A stretch of DNA of 64,000 bases from the NCBI GenBank assembly GCA_029168955.1, contig JAPDOI010001053.1, positions 165,782 through 229,781 on the forward strand, read 5' to 3'. Under the pieces are notes generated by a model. That model made no database searches. It saw only the letters and a list, made by a program, of their open reading frames with translations, and was not told the DNA's origin. The position numbers were made by a program, and so were the translations under genes. This document shows, in pieces, positions 9,190-20,805 of the stretch; the stretch's first letter is position 1; each line of letters begins with the position of its first letter. Source of the DNA: Aplectana chamaeleonis (lineage: Eukaryota > Nematoda > Chromadorea > Rhabditida > Cosmocercidae).

Positions 9190-12048
9190 CCTCAGATAAA
9201 AACAGCCCACTTCTCGCCGGCCAAGTCGGGCTAGTCGACTTCGCGCGGCTCCAATTTTGTGGGCGAGGCACAGCGCCCCACTTCCCGCGGAGAGAGAGGC
9301 TTACCCGTCTTCCCGCGGAGTGTCGGCGGGCAGTCGGCTATTCCTGGGGGTCATCGAACACTCACTCATCGATTCCCACATTGGAATCATCTTTGCACCA
9401 CATACTAATGTGGAGCCAATGAACAATTGCTGAGCAGAAAACGCTGTGTTGAGACTCTTTCCAGAACCCGCGCTGTAAGCGACGCTGGTCTTGGGCAGGT
9501 GAACCACTGTCCGTTAATGGCATCTGCGAATGGGTAGACTCCAAGGACCAGTGGATGTAGGAAGCTTACCCGTAGAAGCTCACTCCTTACTTGTCAAGAG
9601 CAGTTCAAGATGAAATTCCCAGGGGCGGATTTTTCAAATTTTGTTTCAACAGACCTTTACCTAGAGGGTGATTTTTAAATGTGCCGCAAACTGCTTTAGG
9701 ATTGTCTTCTGTCAGTCACCAGATTAGCCGTAAGGCGGTGGCAGAAGGGCCGCAGAGTGCTTGTTCACCGCGTACGGGCAGTCAACGAAACGGCGCTGCC
9801 GACTGCCCGCGACCGATCTATTGGCCTTCCGCGGGAGGGGTTACGGGACGTCGGCTAGTGGTACCGCGGGAAGTGTGATGTCTCTATCTGAGGCGCTGAC
9901 TCCGCGGCGCCAGCAGGTGCCTCACATCTAGGCTGTGAAATGTGATTGATTTTCTATCCTAAGGCACGCAGGCCGCCATAGATAGTGACAATGGAGGCAG
10001 CGATTTGCCAACGGTACGCGAGCCACCCATGGATGTGAGGCAGGCGCTGAGGTACTCAGATGAAAACAGCCCACTTCCCGCCGACCATGTCGGGCTAGTC
10101 GACTTCGCGCGGCCCCAATTTTATGGGCGTGGCACAGCGCCCCACTGCCCGCGGAGAGAAAGGCTTTCCCATCTTCCAGCGGAGTGTCGGCGGGCAGTCG
10201 GCTATTCCTGGGGGCCACCGAACACTCATTCATGGATTCTCACTTTGATATCATCCTTGCACCACCCACTAGAGTGGAGCCAATGAACTATTGCTGAGCA
10301 GAGAACGCTGTGTTGAGACTCTTTCTAAAACCCGCGCTGTGTGCGACGCTGGTCTTGGGCAGGTGAACCACTGTCAGTTAATGGCATCTGCGAGTTGGAA
10401 GACTGCAAGAGCCAGTGACTGTAGGAAGCTTCCCCGTATAAGCTCACTCCTTACTTTTCAAGAGCAGTTCAAGATGAAATCCCCAGAAGCGGATTTTTGA
10501 AATTTTGTTTTAACAGACCTTTAAGGGTGATTTTTAAATGTGCCGCAAACTGCTTTAGGATTGTCTTCTGTCAGTCACCAGATTAGCCGTAAGGCGGTGG
10601 CAGAAGGGCCGCAGAGTGCTTGTTCACCGCGTACGGGCAGTCAACGAAACGGCGCTGCCGACTGCCCGCGACCGATCTATTGGCCTTCCGCGGGAGGGGT
10701 TACGGGACGTCGGCTAGTGGTACCGCGGGAAGTGTGATGTCTCTATCTGAGGCGCCGACTCCGCGGCGCCAGCAGGTGCCTCACATCTAGGCTGTGAAAT
10801 GTGATTGGTATTCTATCCTAAGGCACGCAGGCCGCCATAGATAGTGACAATGGAGGCAGCGATTTGTCAACGGTACGCGAGCCACCCATGGATGTGAGGC
10901 AGGCGCTGAGGTACTCAGATGAAAACAGCCCACTTCCCGCCGACCATGTCGGGCTAGTCGCCTTCGCGCGGCCCCAATTTTATGGGCGTGGCACAGCGCC
11001 CCACTGCCCGCGGAGAGAAAGGCTTTCCCATCTTCCAGCGGAGTGTCGGCGGGCAGTCGGCTATTCCTGGGGGCCACCGAACACTCATTCATGGATTCTC
11101 ACTTTGATATCATCCTTGCACCACCCACTAGAGTGGAGCCAATGAACTATTGCTGAGCAGAGAACGCTGTGTTGAGACTCTTTCTAAAACCCGCGCTGTG
11201 TGCGACGCTGGTCTTGGGCAGGTGAACCACTGTCAGTTAATGGCATCTGCGAGTTGGAAGACTGCAAGAGCCAGTGACTGTAGGAAGCTTCCCCGTAGAA
11301 GCTCAATCCCTACTTGTCGAGAGCAGTTCAAACTGAAGTTCCCACAAGGGAGTTTTTGAAATTTTCTTTTAACAGACTTTTACTTGAAGGGTGATTTTTA
11401 AATGTGCCGCAAACTGCTTTAGGATTGTCTTCTGTCCGTCACCAGATTAGCCGTAAGGCGGTGGCAAAAGGGCCGCAGAGTGCTTGTTCACCGCGTACGG
11501 GCAGTCAACGAAACGGCGCTGCCGACTGCCCGCGATCGACCTATGGCTCCGTCCATACGTGGCGAAAGCGTGCGATTACACAAAATCGATGGTCATCGCG
11601 GGCACACGATTCGCTAGCCGCTCACAGGCGCTCCTTAACGCGCGCCCTCGCCCGCTCGCTCTCGCGCGCTTGCGCCAGCACCACGAAGCAAGCAGCAAGT
11701 TTCAAGCTTACTGCTCCATCACTAAAGCAGGTGGCATTAAACCTGTATCAAAACCACTCCCCTTGTTTTTCATAATCCCACCACGGGCGTTGGAAACCGT
11801 GGGAAATCATCAGCCGTTGCGACGATTTGAGCGATTGATCACCCGATCAAACCTTCTCAATCGAATCAACACGTGGCAGGGGTGTTTGCCTGTGTTAATT
11901 TGCAGGCAGCGTTGAGGAGAGTCGAGAGGCGCACAACAGCGGAAGCGCCCGCTCTCGCCACGTATGGACGCTGCCTATTGGCCTTCCGCGGGAGGGGTTA
12001 CGGGACGTCGGCTAGTGGTACCGCGGGAAGTGTGATGTCTCTATCTGA
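9190..12048. repeat. Tandem array of an ~859-bp GC-rich unit
   Basis: The same block recurs at a spacing of 859 and 864 bases: the landmark ATGTGCCGCAAACTGCTTTA starts near 9679, 10538 and 11402. A partial, more diverged copy lies before it (about 9190-9667). The last copy is truncated near 12048 and carries an insertion. The first two full units differ at only a handful of positions over their first 750 bases, implying recent duplication or gene conversion. The repeated ORFs of 65-123 codons within it are shared by descent and show no gene-like features. Confidence 0.9.
11545..11974. mobile_element. MITE inserted in the third tandem unit
   Basis: The uninterrupted units read ...GATCTATTGGCC...; here CTAT is duplicated (11541-11544 and 11975-11978) around 430 bp of foreign sequence. 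The inserted ends share CGTCCATACGTGGCGAAAGC in inverted orientation, with one difference. The neighbouring copies act as an empty-site control, so the boundaries are unusually secure. The superfamily is unassigned. Confidence 0.85.
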
Positions 12049-12631
12049 GTACATGATGGCAAAGCGATGTGCGAGGCGGCGAGCGAAATAGCACTGATAA
12101 TCACGAGAGTCATCCGCTGCCATCTCGGTCATGGGTTGAGTACGTCCGAGATGGTGACGGCGCCGGGGAGGCAACGCTCTCTTTTGACCGTGTCCATTGG
12201 GATATGACCACCCGCACTGAAATTGAGCCGAAGTTTGAGTATTGAACTACTGATTCAAAATTTTGTCAAGATAGCTGTGAAATGGGTAATGGAACAATAA
12301 CCTCTACTTCAAAATGAAATGTCTTAAGAGGGAAACTCTATGAAGCCTATCATCATTGAAAAACCGTGAAATGTTGATTCGGTCAATGGAAACATTGTTA
12401 GCCGCCTTCTTGGGTGGCATTTAATCAATCGCGCCCATCAGCTATTTATTTTCGGCCGATCTGAACTGTTTCTCTTCTTCCGTGTATTATATTCTTGCTA
12501 TTTTTGCGTTATTAAGTTGGTTTTTTTTTATGAAAATGCATGTCAGGTGTTTTGTATTCTGTGTTTTGTGAGCATATCCAGCGGGTTTCATTCTCGAATC
12601 TGCGAATTTATAAAAAAAGGGTTTCATAATT
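12049..12631. other. Intergenic, nothing recognised
   Basis: AT-rich sequence without a supported gene or repeat between the tandem array and the next foldback element. Confidence 0.5.
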
Positions 12632-12760
12632 AGATCCCTTGCTGGGAGGGGCTTACACGCCCACTTTCCTGCCGCTGACCTATCAGAGGGGCAGCGAAGG
12701 TCGACGTGATAGGCCTACTGCGAGAAAATGGGCAGTTAGCCCCCTCCCAGCATGAGATCT
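12632..12760. mobile_element. 129-bp foldback MITE
   Basis: AGATCCCTTGCTGGGAGGGG at the left pairs with CCCCTCCCAGCATGAGATCT at the right. Pairing continues through GCCCA-TTTC and CCTATCA, giving arms of about 50 bp around a short centre. Confidence 0.75.
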
Positions 12761-13310
12761 GAATCAGTACCAAAAGAGATTTTCCTGCAGTTCTACTTGG
12801 AACGCTGGCAATTGTTTTGAAACATTTTCTGCCTTACTGAGATTATTTCTGAATTACTAACGTTTTTTAGATAGTTGAAGGGAAAAAATGATCAGAGAAA
12901 GAAGCAGGTCAATACGTTTTCCGTTTACTGTTTTCTACACCTATGTTTCGTACAAATCAGACTTTTCCACAAACTTTTTCTTTCACGGAACCCGCTTTAT
13001 ATGCAAACAGAACGAGCTCATTCACAGAATACGTGCAACTCCTCACATGCAATATATGTGAAAAATCAACTCGAGAACATCAAATCAGCGGGAATACGAA
13101 GGAATGATTGGAATAGTGAAGGCTAGCGAGAATGAGAAGGTAACGAGGACTACAAGAAAAACTCGAACAGAAGGGGATAAAATCCCGTCACGCTTTTTCT
13201 AAGACAATTAAAAAAAATCAAATTTCACAGATCAGAATGCTTCTATGAAAAGTAAATTTCATCTCTTCTTTTTTCCAACGAGAAAAACCATCGAACACAA
13301 TTTTCTGTGA

Positions 13311-13762
13311 AAAAGTCCTTCTTATGTGCGAGCAGTAGAGTACCACTTCTATTGGAGTGGAATGATATTGAGGGAACAAAACGTTTGGTTACAGACAAAT
13401 GCGTTTTTAAGCAGAATCGCGAGAATGTTTCCTTTACACCTTTTCGTTCGGGAATCCACTCATGGAGAAGTTCGTGATCTATGGAAAAGGTTGAAGAAAA
13501 TATAAAATTAAACGAGTTTAGAGATGAGGAAGGCTGATTCACTTTCTGTAGTTTCCGAAATTAGGTTAAGAAGACAAGTGCGAATAATTTTACGTTTGCT
13601 AGCAAAGAAGTTGTAGTCGGAATTCAGGCATTGGGCGACGTGGAGATAGACTTTTTCAACGAAAATCAACGTTTGGAAAAGGTTTGTAAAAACCTCGAGC
13701 ACTACGCCGCAGAAAAAATGTTTGAAATGCACAAGGAGAACAATATAAAAGTATATGTATAG
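13311..13762 (+). CDS. Exon-like coding fragments, unrecognised protein
   Basis: Two open stretches look coding. 13311-13505 contains VEYHFYWSGMILREQNVWLQ. 13565-13762, reached after an ATTAG acceptor-like site, contains FFNENQRLEKVCKNLEHYAA and ends in TAG. A further charged frame lies at about 13070-13200 (EYEGMIGIVKASENEKVTRT). They are in different frames separated by about 60 bases with GT/AG candidates, but the junctions tested do not keep phase. This is either a multi-exon gene I could not resolve or a decayed one. No family was recognised. Confidence 0.3.
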
Positions 13763-14087
13763 GACTTCGGAAGCTCAGCTCTTGTGAAAGTTCTGAAAAT
13801 GTGTAATGAAGAGAATAGTCGCGCGTGATTCGTGATAGATTTGAGAAGGATGGAGTGGTCTGCAGGCCTACTTAAACGGTCAAATTTCAAAGGATTCTCT
13901 GTTTGTTCTACTACAATTCATCACAGAGCACCGCTATCAATGTGAATGATGCCCTCGTCCACAAGGAGTGCATGGCCCAGTTACTGCGCGCGGTGATAAC
14001 GCGCACAGTAGTTGTGGTTCGACACCATCGCAATCCAGATTTTTGCAAATAAGTTCGTGCTGTGTAGTAGGTCGCTCCGAGTTGGCA

Positions 14088-14181
14088 GCAGGGGTGGTGT
14101 GCGGCAAAGGAATTTCAAATTTCGGCAAACGGCAACGGCAAACCCCAAAAATGACCGGCAAACGGCAAAACGGCAAAATCT
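14088..14181 (+). repeat. Low-complexity GGCAAAC repeat with GCAGGGGTGGTGTGCGG leader
   Basis: GCAGGGGTGGTGTGCGGCAA introduces a run of degenerate CGGCAAA units with an internal CCCCAAAAATGACCGG. The layout parallels the CGGAAA blocks at 23.7 and 24.8 kb. Confidence 0.55.
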
Positions 14182-14206
14182 GTTTTGTGTTCTAATACGC
14201 CAACAT

Positions 14207-14690
14207 TTGCGAACAAGGGAGGATTACCAACTTCAGATGGAGTTTCGGGATACAATTGCAATATGTTCTAGGGGGAGGACAGTGTTTCGGTATCCCATGC
14301 TCAGAATCTGCTAAATACCTCAGGCAGTTCCTAAAAAGGTGAAAATCTGATCAATCAAGGCCAGAACGGTTCGGCCGAAGCGAGTCGAACGATTGAACTA
14401 CCTTCAGGTGTGTTCAGAATAGATGTAGAAAATTTGGGTGCATTGATTCTGTTTAGATTAGAAATTATGCATTGTTGCCCAAATTCTGATCTATTCTGAA
14501 CATTCACCAAGGTAATTCAATCGTTAAAACACTCACTTCGGCCGAGCCGCTCTGGCCTTGTTCAAATTTGGACTTTTTTTATTGACTGACTGAGGCATTT
14601 AGCAGATTTTGAGTGTGGGATATAGAACATATTAAAACTGCGTCCCGAAACTCCATTTGATGTAGGCAAACCTTCCTTGTTAGCCATGTC
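14207..14690. mobile_element. Foldback element, ~485 bp, arms ~235 bp
   Basis: Nearly the whole element is self-complementary. Outer arms carry AACAAGG and ATGGAGTTTCGGGA; inner arms carry GGCCAGA-CGG-TCGGCCGAAG and GTTCAGAATAGAT. The small centre is near 14447. It has no coding capacity. Confidence 0.85.
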
Positions 14691-15539
14691 GTATTCCATG
14701 CAATATCTGCCAGTTACTATGAGCCTGACGTTTCAATAGCCTTTACAGGAAGGAAAATCCTTTATATCAGAAGCTACTTGAAAGCCTCAGGTGATGAGGA
14801 GTCACTACCATGATCAACAAGGTTAAAAACTTCTCCATCGCCGGCGATAATTCTGTTAATTCCTCTCCATTCGGAGTTTCAGTTCAAATCAATGCTAGAG
14901 ATTCAAAAGATGGGCGTCTTCTTGAGCAGTGAAAAGTGTGACAGGGCCACAAAGGATTTTCTGAAAGGGGCCTGCGGCCAGCGCGTCCCAGCCTAGACGA
15001 TCCATGGAAGATCAGCAAACCGCAAGCAAGCTTGGTTCGATGGGAGTGTGCGCCGACCCAAAGGCTGTGAACGATACTGGTACCACAATCAGGTGCGAAT
15101 AGAAGGGTGAATACGCGATGGTTGGTCGGGATTGATAGCGAAAGACAGTTCACACCACGATCAGCAGCGCGCGGTTTAGGTTATGACCGGAGCCACTCAC
15201 AATTTTTTCTGTTAGTAGCAAGTAGTAGGCTCAAGAATTTCAGTTCCGCTCACTTCAAACAACGATTGAATGATTACCCTTGTGATGCTACAGGAATGGA
15301 GTGAGACCAGCCTAGTTGAATGCAGTGCTCACGGTGAAAGCAGCCTTCGAATTCTCAAATCAAGAGCTCCGAGGGGCATGTTGGCTGAATGCACAGAATG
15401 AGGGGCGTATGGCTGGTACATGCGACGCGCGCGACGGAAGTCCGCTGCGCTCACTTCGTCTATGGAGCGCCGCGTGTAGTGCGGTAGCCAGCTTTACTGC
15501 TCTTCGGCTCTTTCCTTTGTGTGTATTCGGCCTACAAGC
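14691..15539. other. Intergenic, nothing recognised
   Basis: No gene, family-level repeat or RNA gene could be supported. Overlapping ORFs of 65-90 codons on both strands have no recognisable features. Confidence 0.45.
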
Positions 15540-15765
15540 TAGCACGAGGCCAATTGCAGCAACAATGTCGGCTAGAAACAAGCAATAAATCTTTACATAC
15601 GGTCCCAAAACTTGAATGTGGTTTACCCTCCCAACTTACCTCCCCTGTGGCTACCGAGGAAGTGGGTGGAGCGAGTAAACCACGTTGAAGTTTCGGGCCG
15701 TATATTTTTATTGGTTGCTCGTTTTGAGCCGGTTTCCCACACTGCTGTTGCATTGGGCCTCGAAC
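15540..15765. repeat. Foldback element, ~225 bp
   Basis: The outer arms share CGAGGCC-AATTGCAGCAACA (15545-15565), matched inversely at about 15745-15765. Inner arms share ACGG-CCCAAAACTTGAATGTGG, matched inversely at 15675-15703. Confidence 0.6.
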
Positions 15766-16350
15766 CCTTCGATTTCTGGTGAAAAGTTGAATGCCGTTTT
15801 AATCTTTTTCTTCGAAGATTTTTCTTTTTTTCACCTTTACACCATTTTCTAGCAAGCCCAGCTCTATCATTAAGTCAACCTTTCATTTCAGCTAATGATC
15901 TCGAAATCGAAGATTTCATTGACCACTGCCTTCAATGACCGCTGTGAATATTGATCAATTTTCAAAAAGCCGGACAAAGTGTTTGCAGAATTGATAATTT
16001 TCCTGTCCCAATTATTACCATCAGCCAACCGACCGACCATAAGTGGGCCTATATACACGAGTTCCCCACTGGTTCATATGTCTAAGTAAGGCTGCTTTTG
16101 CGCTACGGCTTTGATATGACATGGTTTTGTAATCTTAGAACTTGAAGTAATCGGTATGCCTCTGAAAAAAGGTTTTTTGCGATTTTGGCATTCCTAAAGG
16201 GTTAAGAATTTGATGATTAAAAAAGAGGCATCTGGAGGCTCCTAAACAATTTAGAACTCGAACGAACTCCTCTGATTACCCAGTCGATGTGTTTTCATAC
16301 TCGAACGCTAACGTCGGACAGAGAACGAAATTTTCATGGGAATTCAAACA

Positions 16351-16378
16351 CTTTTTTTATCGTAAACACTGCCTTTAA
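16351..16378 (-). repeat. Isolated family A right end
   Basis: ATCGTAAACACTGCCTTTAA is an inverted family A terminus with the GTTTACGAT variant. Its partner end is not obvious nearby; the only other GTTTACGAT-type end is at 5476. Confidence 0.6.
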
Positions 16379-16621
16379 GCTCCTGCTTCGCAGCTCGCAA
16401 GACAACTTTCCTTTCTGTGCAGCTTGATCGATAGGTTAGTGACACCGTGGACCATATGTTTATTGTTGTGCATGCAATGTTATGGGTCTAACGAAGGTTT
16501 TAAGAAACCGAAAGCTAACCAGTAAAAGGTTAATAAAAGGGCGTCTCTACAACAGAACATAGGAAGATCATTTAATGTTAGTGTTCAACTGATTCGCACT
16601 TCCCGGAATCTCAATCTGAGG

Positions 16622-16881
16622 TAAGATTAGCCCATACCTCACGGTCTTCCTCTCTTTAGGGAATGTCCTGTCTATTTTATGGTTCTACTGATTTGCACCT
16701 GACAGTGTCGACCCACCGTATCATAAGCACCAGCCCGAATAAACTGGCGGCTAGTGGCAATATGCCTGGTTCGGCATTTCTCCTTCAGTTCCACCAGAAA
16801 GTCCAGCGATGTCGGTATTGTAATTCAGACATCACGACTGCAAAAGTCGTCCCAAAGAAACATTTATATTATGGATTATAG
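16622..16881 (+). CDS. Possible exon with a CxxC motif
   Basis: A 72-codon frame starting with ATG at 16663 follows a 40-base intron-like segment (GTAAGATT...CTCTCTTTAG, about 16622-16660). The product contains QRCRYCNSDITTAK and ends in TAA. A single CxxC pair recalls the zinc ribbon at the C-terminus of some transposases, but that is too weak to name a family. The upstream exon is not resolved. Confidence 0.2.
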
Positions 16882-17616
16882 CGAAAAAAAGGCGTCTGGT
16901 CAACGAGAGATATTCTCGTCGCTTGTTAACCGTTTTAGTTTTGTTGTTCCTTTTTTACACATGAGTATTTCTCATAAATAAATCAAATCAATTTTCAGCT
17001 TGCTAATGGACGTCGTCAGCAGGTTTATTGGTGGACAAGAATCAAAACCATACTGCTAGCCTTCATATCTGAGGTTCGTTCGTTTTGTGGCATTGTTTAA
17101 TTTTTGGGCTCTACACTATACGGGGGAGGGAGGCCTTCAATATTTATACATAGAAGTGAACAAAAACTATCAAAAGCTTGAGACCGCTATCAGTGTTGAA
17201 ATTTTACGGCAAAAAAACTTTCATTGGTAACGTTATCAATCGGTCATCCATTTCAATCTTATTTTGAATCCTGTTTGCTTCCCCCCCCCCCACTTGACTA
17301 GAATAGCACCAATTCTCGTTCCAAAGCTTTTTAAACTCTGGGGAACCCATAGTGACCTGTGGATTTCGATTATCACCAACAGCGGATCAGTGAGCCCCGG
17401 TGAAACATAACTAGTTATAAGGAGGCTCCGACGAAAAAATCACCGCTCCGCGCTATGATAATCGAAAACAGGAGTTCACTTGAAATGAACCAGAGTCTAT
17501 GTGGCACAATGCCCTACTCTGATGAACTCGGGGGGTGAATAGGCTCCCAAACATCTTTGGATAGCACCGACAGCTGCTATCCATCCCCCAAAATGGGCGG
17601 AGTCGTACCCTCCTAA

Positions 17617-18164
17617 GGCCCCCGTCATAGTCGGTGGATCTACTGAGTCCCACCCGGTCGATACGCACCGAATTCGTGGGAAATGGGTGGAAAAAATCAA
17701 CCCACTGAGTCCGACTGCGACCGTCTGATGCCCACCGCAATCCCCCCGGTCGATACTGATATTTCTCATGCGTACAAGGGCGGGGCCAATGCACCGACTG
17801 AGTCCGACTGAGTCCCACCCGGTCGATATAGGTGTTTCTCACGTGATTTGGGCGCATTTTTTTCGGCCGACTGCGACCTGCCGAGTCCCGCCGCATCTCG
17901 ACTCTCATCGTCTGCGCTCTGCCCCACCTGCTGCTGATACGGAAATCAGATTCAGACATGTTGAAAACAAGAAAAATCAGCCACCAAACACGTTCCGATT
18001 CACAGCTGAGGTGTTAATCGTCACTATCAATTGCGTGTTTCGCAGAGGAGCTGGTTGGTGCTGGGGGCAACCGGACTCAGTGGGACTCAGCAGGTTTTTC
18101 CACCCCGGACTCATCCGGACTCAGTCGGACTCAGCAGGTTTTTCGACGAAGTCTGACCGCGGCC
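17617..18164. mobile_element. TAA-flanked element with GACTGAGTCC repeats
   Basis: It is flanked by TAA (17614-17616 and 18165-18167) and starts GGCCCCCGTCATAGTCGG, like the 4.7-kb MITE. The interior repeats CTGAGTCC and CCCGGTCGATA several times in both orientations. It is a larger relative of 4728-5063, probably non-autonomous PIF/Harbinger-like. ORFs of 90-168 codons across it come from the repeats. Confidence 0.65.
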
Positions 18165-18574
18165 TAAGATGCCCGTCGTGAGGGCGTGGGTTGATTTTGA
18201 ACAGTACTTGGGGAATCAGAGGGTTTCTATCGTGGGGGTACTGGGGAGTAAAACCAGTGTCCCTCAGACCACCGTGGTGCTGTTCTCGGTTACGGGTACC
18301 GCTTTCTACCCTTCTACAGTACCCTTTGACCGCTGATCTTCTATGACTGCTAAATCACCTTTCTAATTGATTGAATTACAAGCCGCGAACACGAACAAAA
18401 CAGTTCAGACTCAACTTGATATATTGCTTCATCGATACAAAAGTTCGGTTTTGGTGAAATAACTTCATTCATTCACAGTAGCAAACACTGATATCAATAG
18501 CAACGAAAAATTACAGAAGTTCATGGCACAGTTTATAACATCATGAACAAAATGAAATTGGACACTCATGCTAA

Positions 18575-19800
18575 CTAGGGAACCTGGGTAGTCAGGTATG
18601 GGCTTTTGAGAGACTGTGAATGTTTCTTGGTCAACTTGGATACGCTCTCTTCGAACCTGAACTCGGATTTTGCTACGGACATCTCTAAACGAAGTTATAA
18701 GCGTTTTTGGGGCTTCGTGAAAAGGTAAAGCCTCTTTCTTGGTGGCCGACCGACGTCGGACGACTCGTTATCGAATGTGAAAAATCTATCTACCTTACCC
18801 CATCCATCTTATCTATCTTAGCTTATCACATTTGATAAGGAGTCATCCGCCGTCGGCCGGCACACTATGAAAGAGGCTTAAGGGTACCCATCAGCCAATT
18901 TTTAGGGTGTTTGGAAAAACATTTTCGGATTCGGCTCAAAACTTTCAACTGGGGGTTATTCAGGGCGCTGAACGCGAATCTGGGGTCTGTTTGTCGCTAG
19001 ACTTATGGTTACTGTAGGTTACGGTAGGCATTATGCCTTTTAACTGACTTTACCTACCTTAAAATTTCGAAAATCAAAAAATGGACCTCAAATTCGTGTT
19101 CGGCGTCCCAAATAACACCCACAGTGAAATTTTGAGTCAAATCTGAGACTTTGACCAAGCTACCGTATACCCACCGTAACCTACCGTAATTTTATCAGAA
19201 GTCGATAAACGAATTGCATATTCTTGTTTAGCACTGCAAATAGCCCTCAGAGCAACCAATTGAGCCATATCTATCGTAGCACTTCGGAAATCGGCATACG
19301 TCGCGACTTGCCATCAAATCCCCCCCCCCCCGATGGGAAGCTTCGAACGAATCAAGTCGAAAAGCTCGGAAAATCGTCCAATAAACCTCAGATTTGTGAT
19401 CAGTGCCCCAAATAACCCACCTGGAAGGATTTTGAGTGAAATCTGCAACATTTTTTAACGCTTTCAGAGGTATAAATAAGCTCCCAACCGAAAATCCGCA
19501 CAAGTCCAAACGCTATCAGTCTGTGCAAAGTTTGGAAAGTGTGCCTTCACTCAACATTTGCTCAGTGGGGTAGTTTTGGGGGCTGAACACAAGCATGAGG
19601 TTCGTTTCCGGATTTCGCAAACTCTAATGCGCGTTTTTGATAGAAAAAAGGCGCGAAATACGAACTTTGACCGGCTTTAACTTTTTTCGCAGACGTCCGT
19701 AGCGAAATTCGAGTTCAGATTCGAAGAGAGCGTATCCGAGTTAACCAAGAAACATTCCCAGTCTCTCAAAAGCTCATACCTGACTAGCGAGGTTCCCTAG
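18575..19800. mobile_element. 1.2-kb foldback element with TAA duplication
   Basis: CTAGGGAACCTGGGTAGTCA at the left is matched inversely at the right over more than 100 bp, including GAGAGACTG and GGATACGCTCTCTTCGAA. TAA flanks both sides (18572-18574 and 19801-19803). The interior shares blocks such as CCGTATACCCACCGTAA and GAACACGAATCTGGGG with the element at 62.9-64 kb. No transposase was seen. Confidence 0.8.
18729..18878. mobile_element. 150-bp TAA MITE nested in the 1.2-kb foldback
   Basis: The inverted ends AGCCTCTTTC enclose GGCCGAC-GACGTCGGACGAC arms, flanked by TAA at 18726-18728 and 18879-18881. The related element at 63 kb has the uninterrupted site AAGGTAAGAGGTACCC, which confirms a precise insertion. 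Confidence 0.85.
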
Positions 19801-20805
19801 TAAGTAGTGATCCTGAGAAACGTTCAAATCAACACAGGAAACATGATCAACACGCGCATCTACCACAAAATAAAACTAATAGCATTCAGAGTCACATCCA
19901 AGAACCTTAGAATTACTTTTTCCTGAATAAGAAATTCACAAAATTTCTGAACCATTCGAAAATTTGAAAACAAAACTGCACTGTTTATAGAACAAACATT
20001 AAAGGTTACCGGTATTCAGAACATCCTACTATTCATACCATATATGAGGCCGTTAGCTTGAGAATGGCGACGGTTTGGGACACAACACCCTTATTGCGGG
20101 TTTTTCGTTATTGATCTATGGAGGGTGTGAAAAACTCAGGCCCTCCTTACCATAATTTTCGAGAAAGCTCTGGTAGGAAAATAGTGAACCTCCAAAAATT
20201 AGAGTTTTGGACAATTTTTTTGTGTAGGTTTTCAGGGTCAGCACACTTGCTCGCAAATATGGTGCAGACAGCAACGTCAACGGGTTCACGCGGCTCCTAG
20301 TAGAACGCTCACGCCGTCGCAAGCGCCCAAATAAAAGTTGCGATTCGGCGCAACAGGTGGTGTGATCGTAAAAATTTTAGAATATCTTCAAAAAAATAAA
20401 AATTGGGGGAAGGGCTCGTAAAATTTTTGGAGAAGAAAGGGAAACTTCTCCAAACCGTTTGGTACGCTAAAATGAGGTACTCAGACAATCGCCGCATTCA
20501 ATGCGTGTCAAATATGCATTCCTTCCGAAAACATGGCGGCTTACGGACGGGAGACTTCTGGTATACGCGCCTCCGGCTGGCAGCAGACCGGCTGGCAGTA
20601 ATATTGTAGGATTACGATAGCATAGTGTAGTATGTATTATTGACACCCGGGCGAGCGCCGCATCCGCGCCGCAGCCCGCCTCCCCCCCCCCACCAACTCA
20701 TATACCAAAGGTATACCACCCGAATTCGAGGTCCGTCGTCATTTTTCACAAAGTCAGGGGTGATAGTAAGCGGTTTTTCAACGCTACTTAACCACCACTT
20801 CTGAG
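19801..20805. other. Intergenic, nothing recognised
   Basis: No supported gene. A C-run (about 20684-20692) and GC-rich sequence near 20640-20700 precede the minisatellite. Confidence 0.45.

Noticed and set aside
9681..11775. Three near-identical ORFs starting MPQTALGLSSV
   Set aside because: They recur because the 859-bp unit is tandemly repeated; they are short, overlap minus-strand ORFs, and the third is altered by a MITE.
16663..16881. piggyBac-type C-terminal zinc ribbon
   Set aside because: Only one CxxC is present, with no second pair and no DDE domain nearby, so the family cannot be named.
17453..18181. 137-168 codon ORFs on both strands near 17.5-18.2 kb
   Set aside because: They follow the GACTGAGTCC/CCCGGTCGATA repeats of the TAA element and have no protein features.
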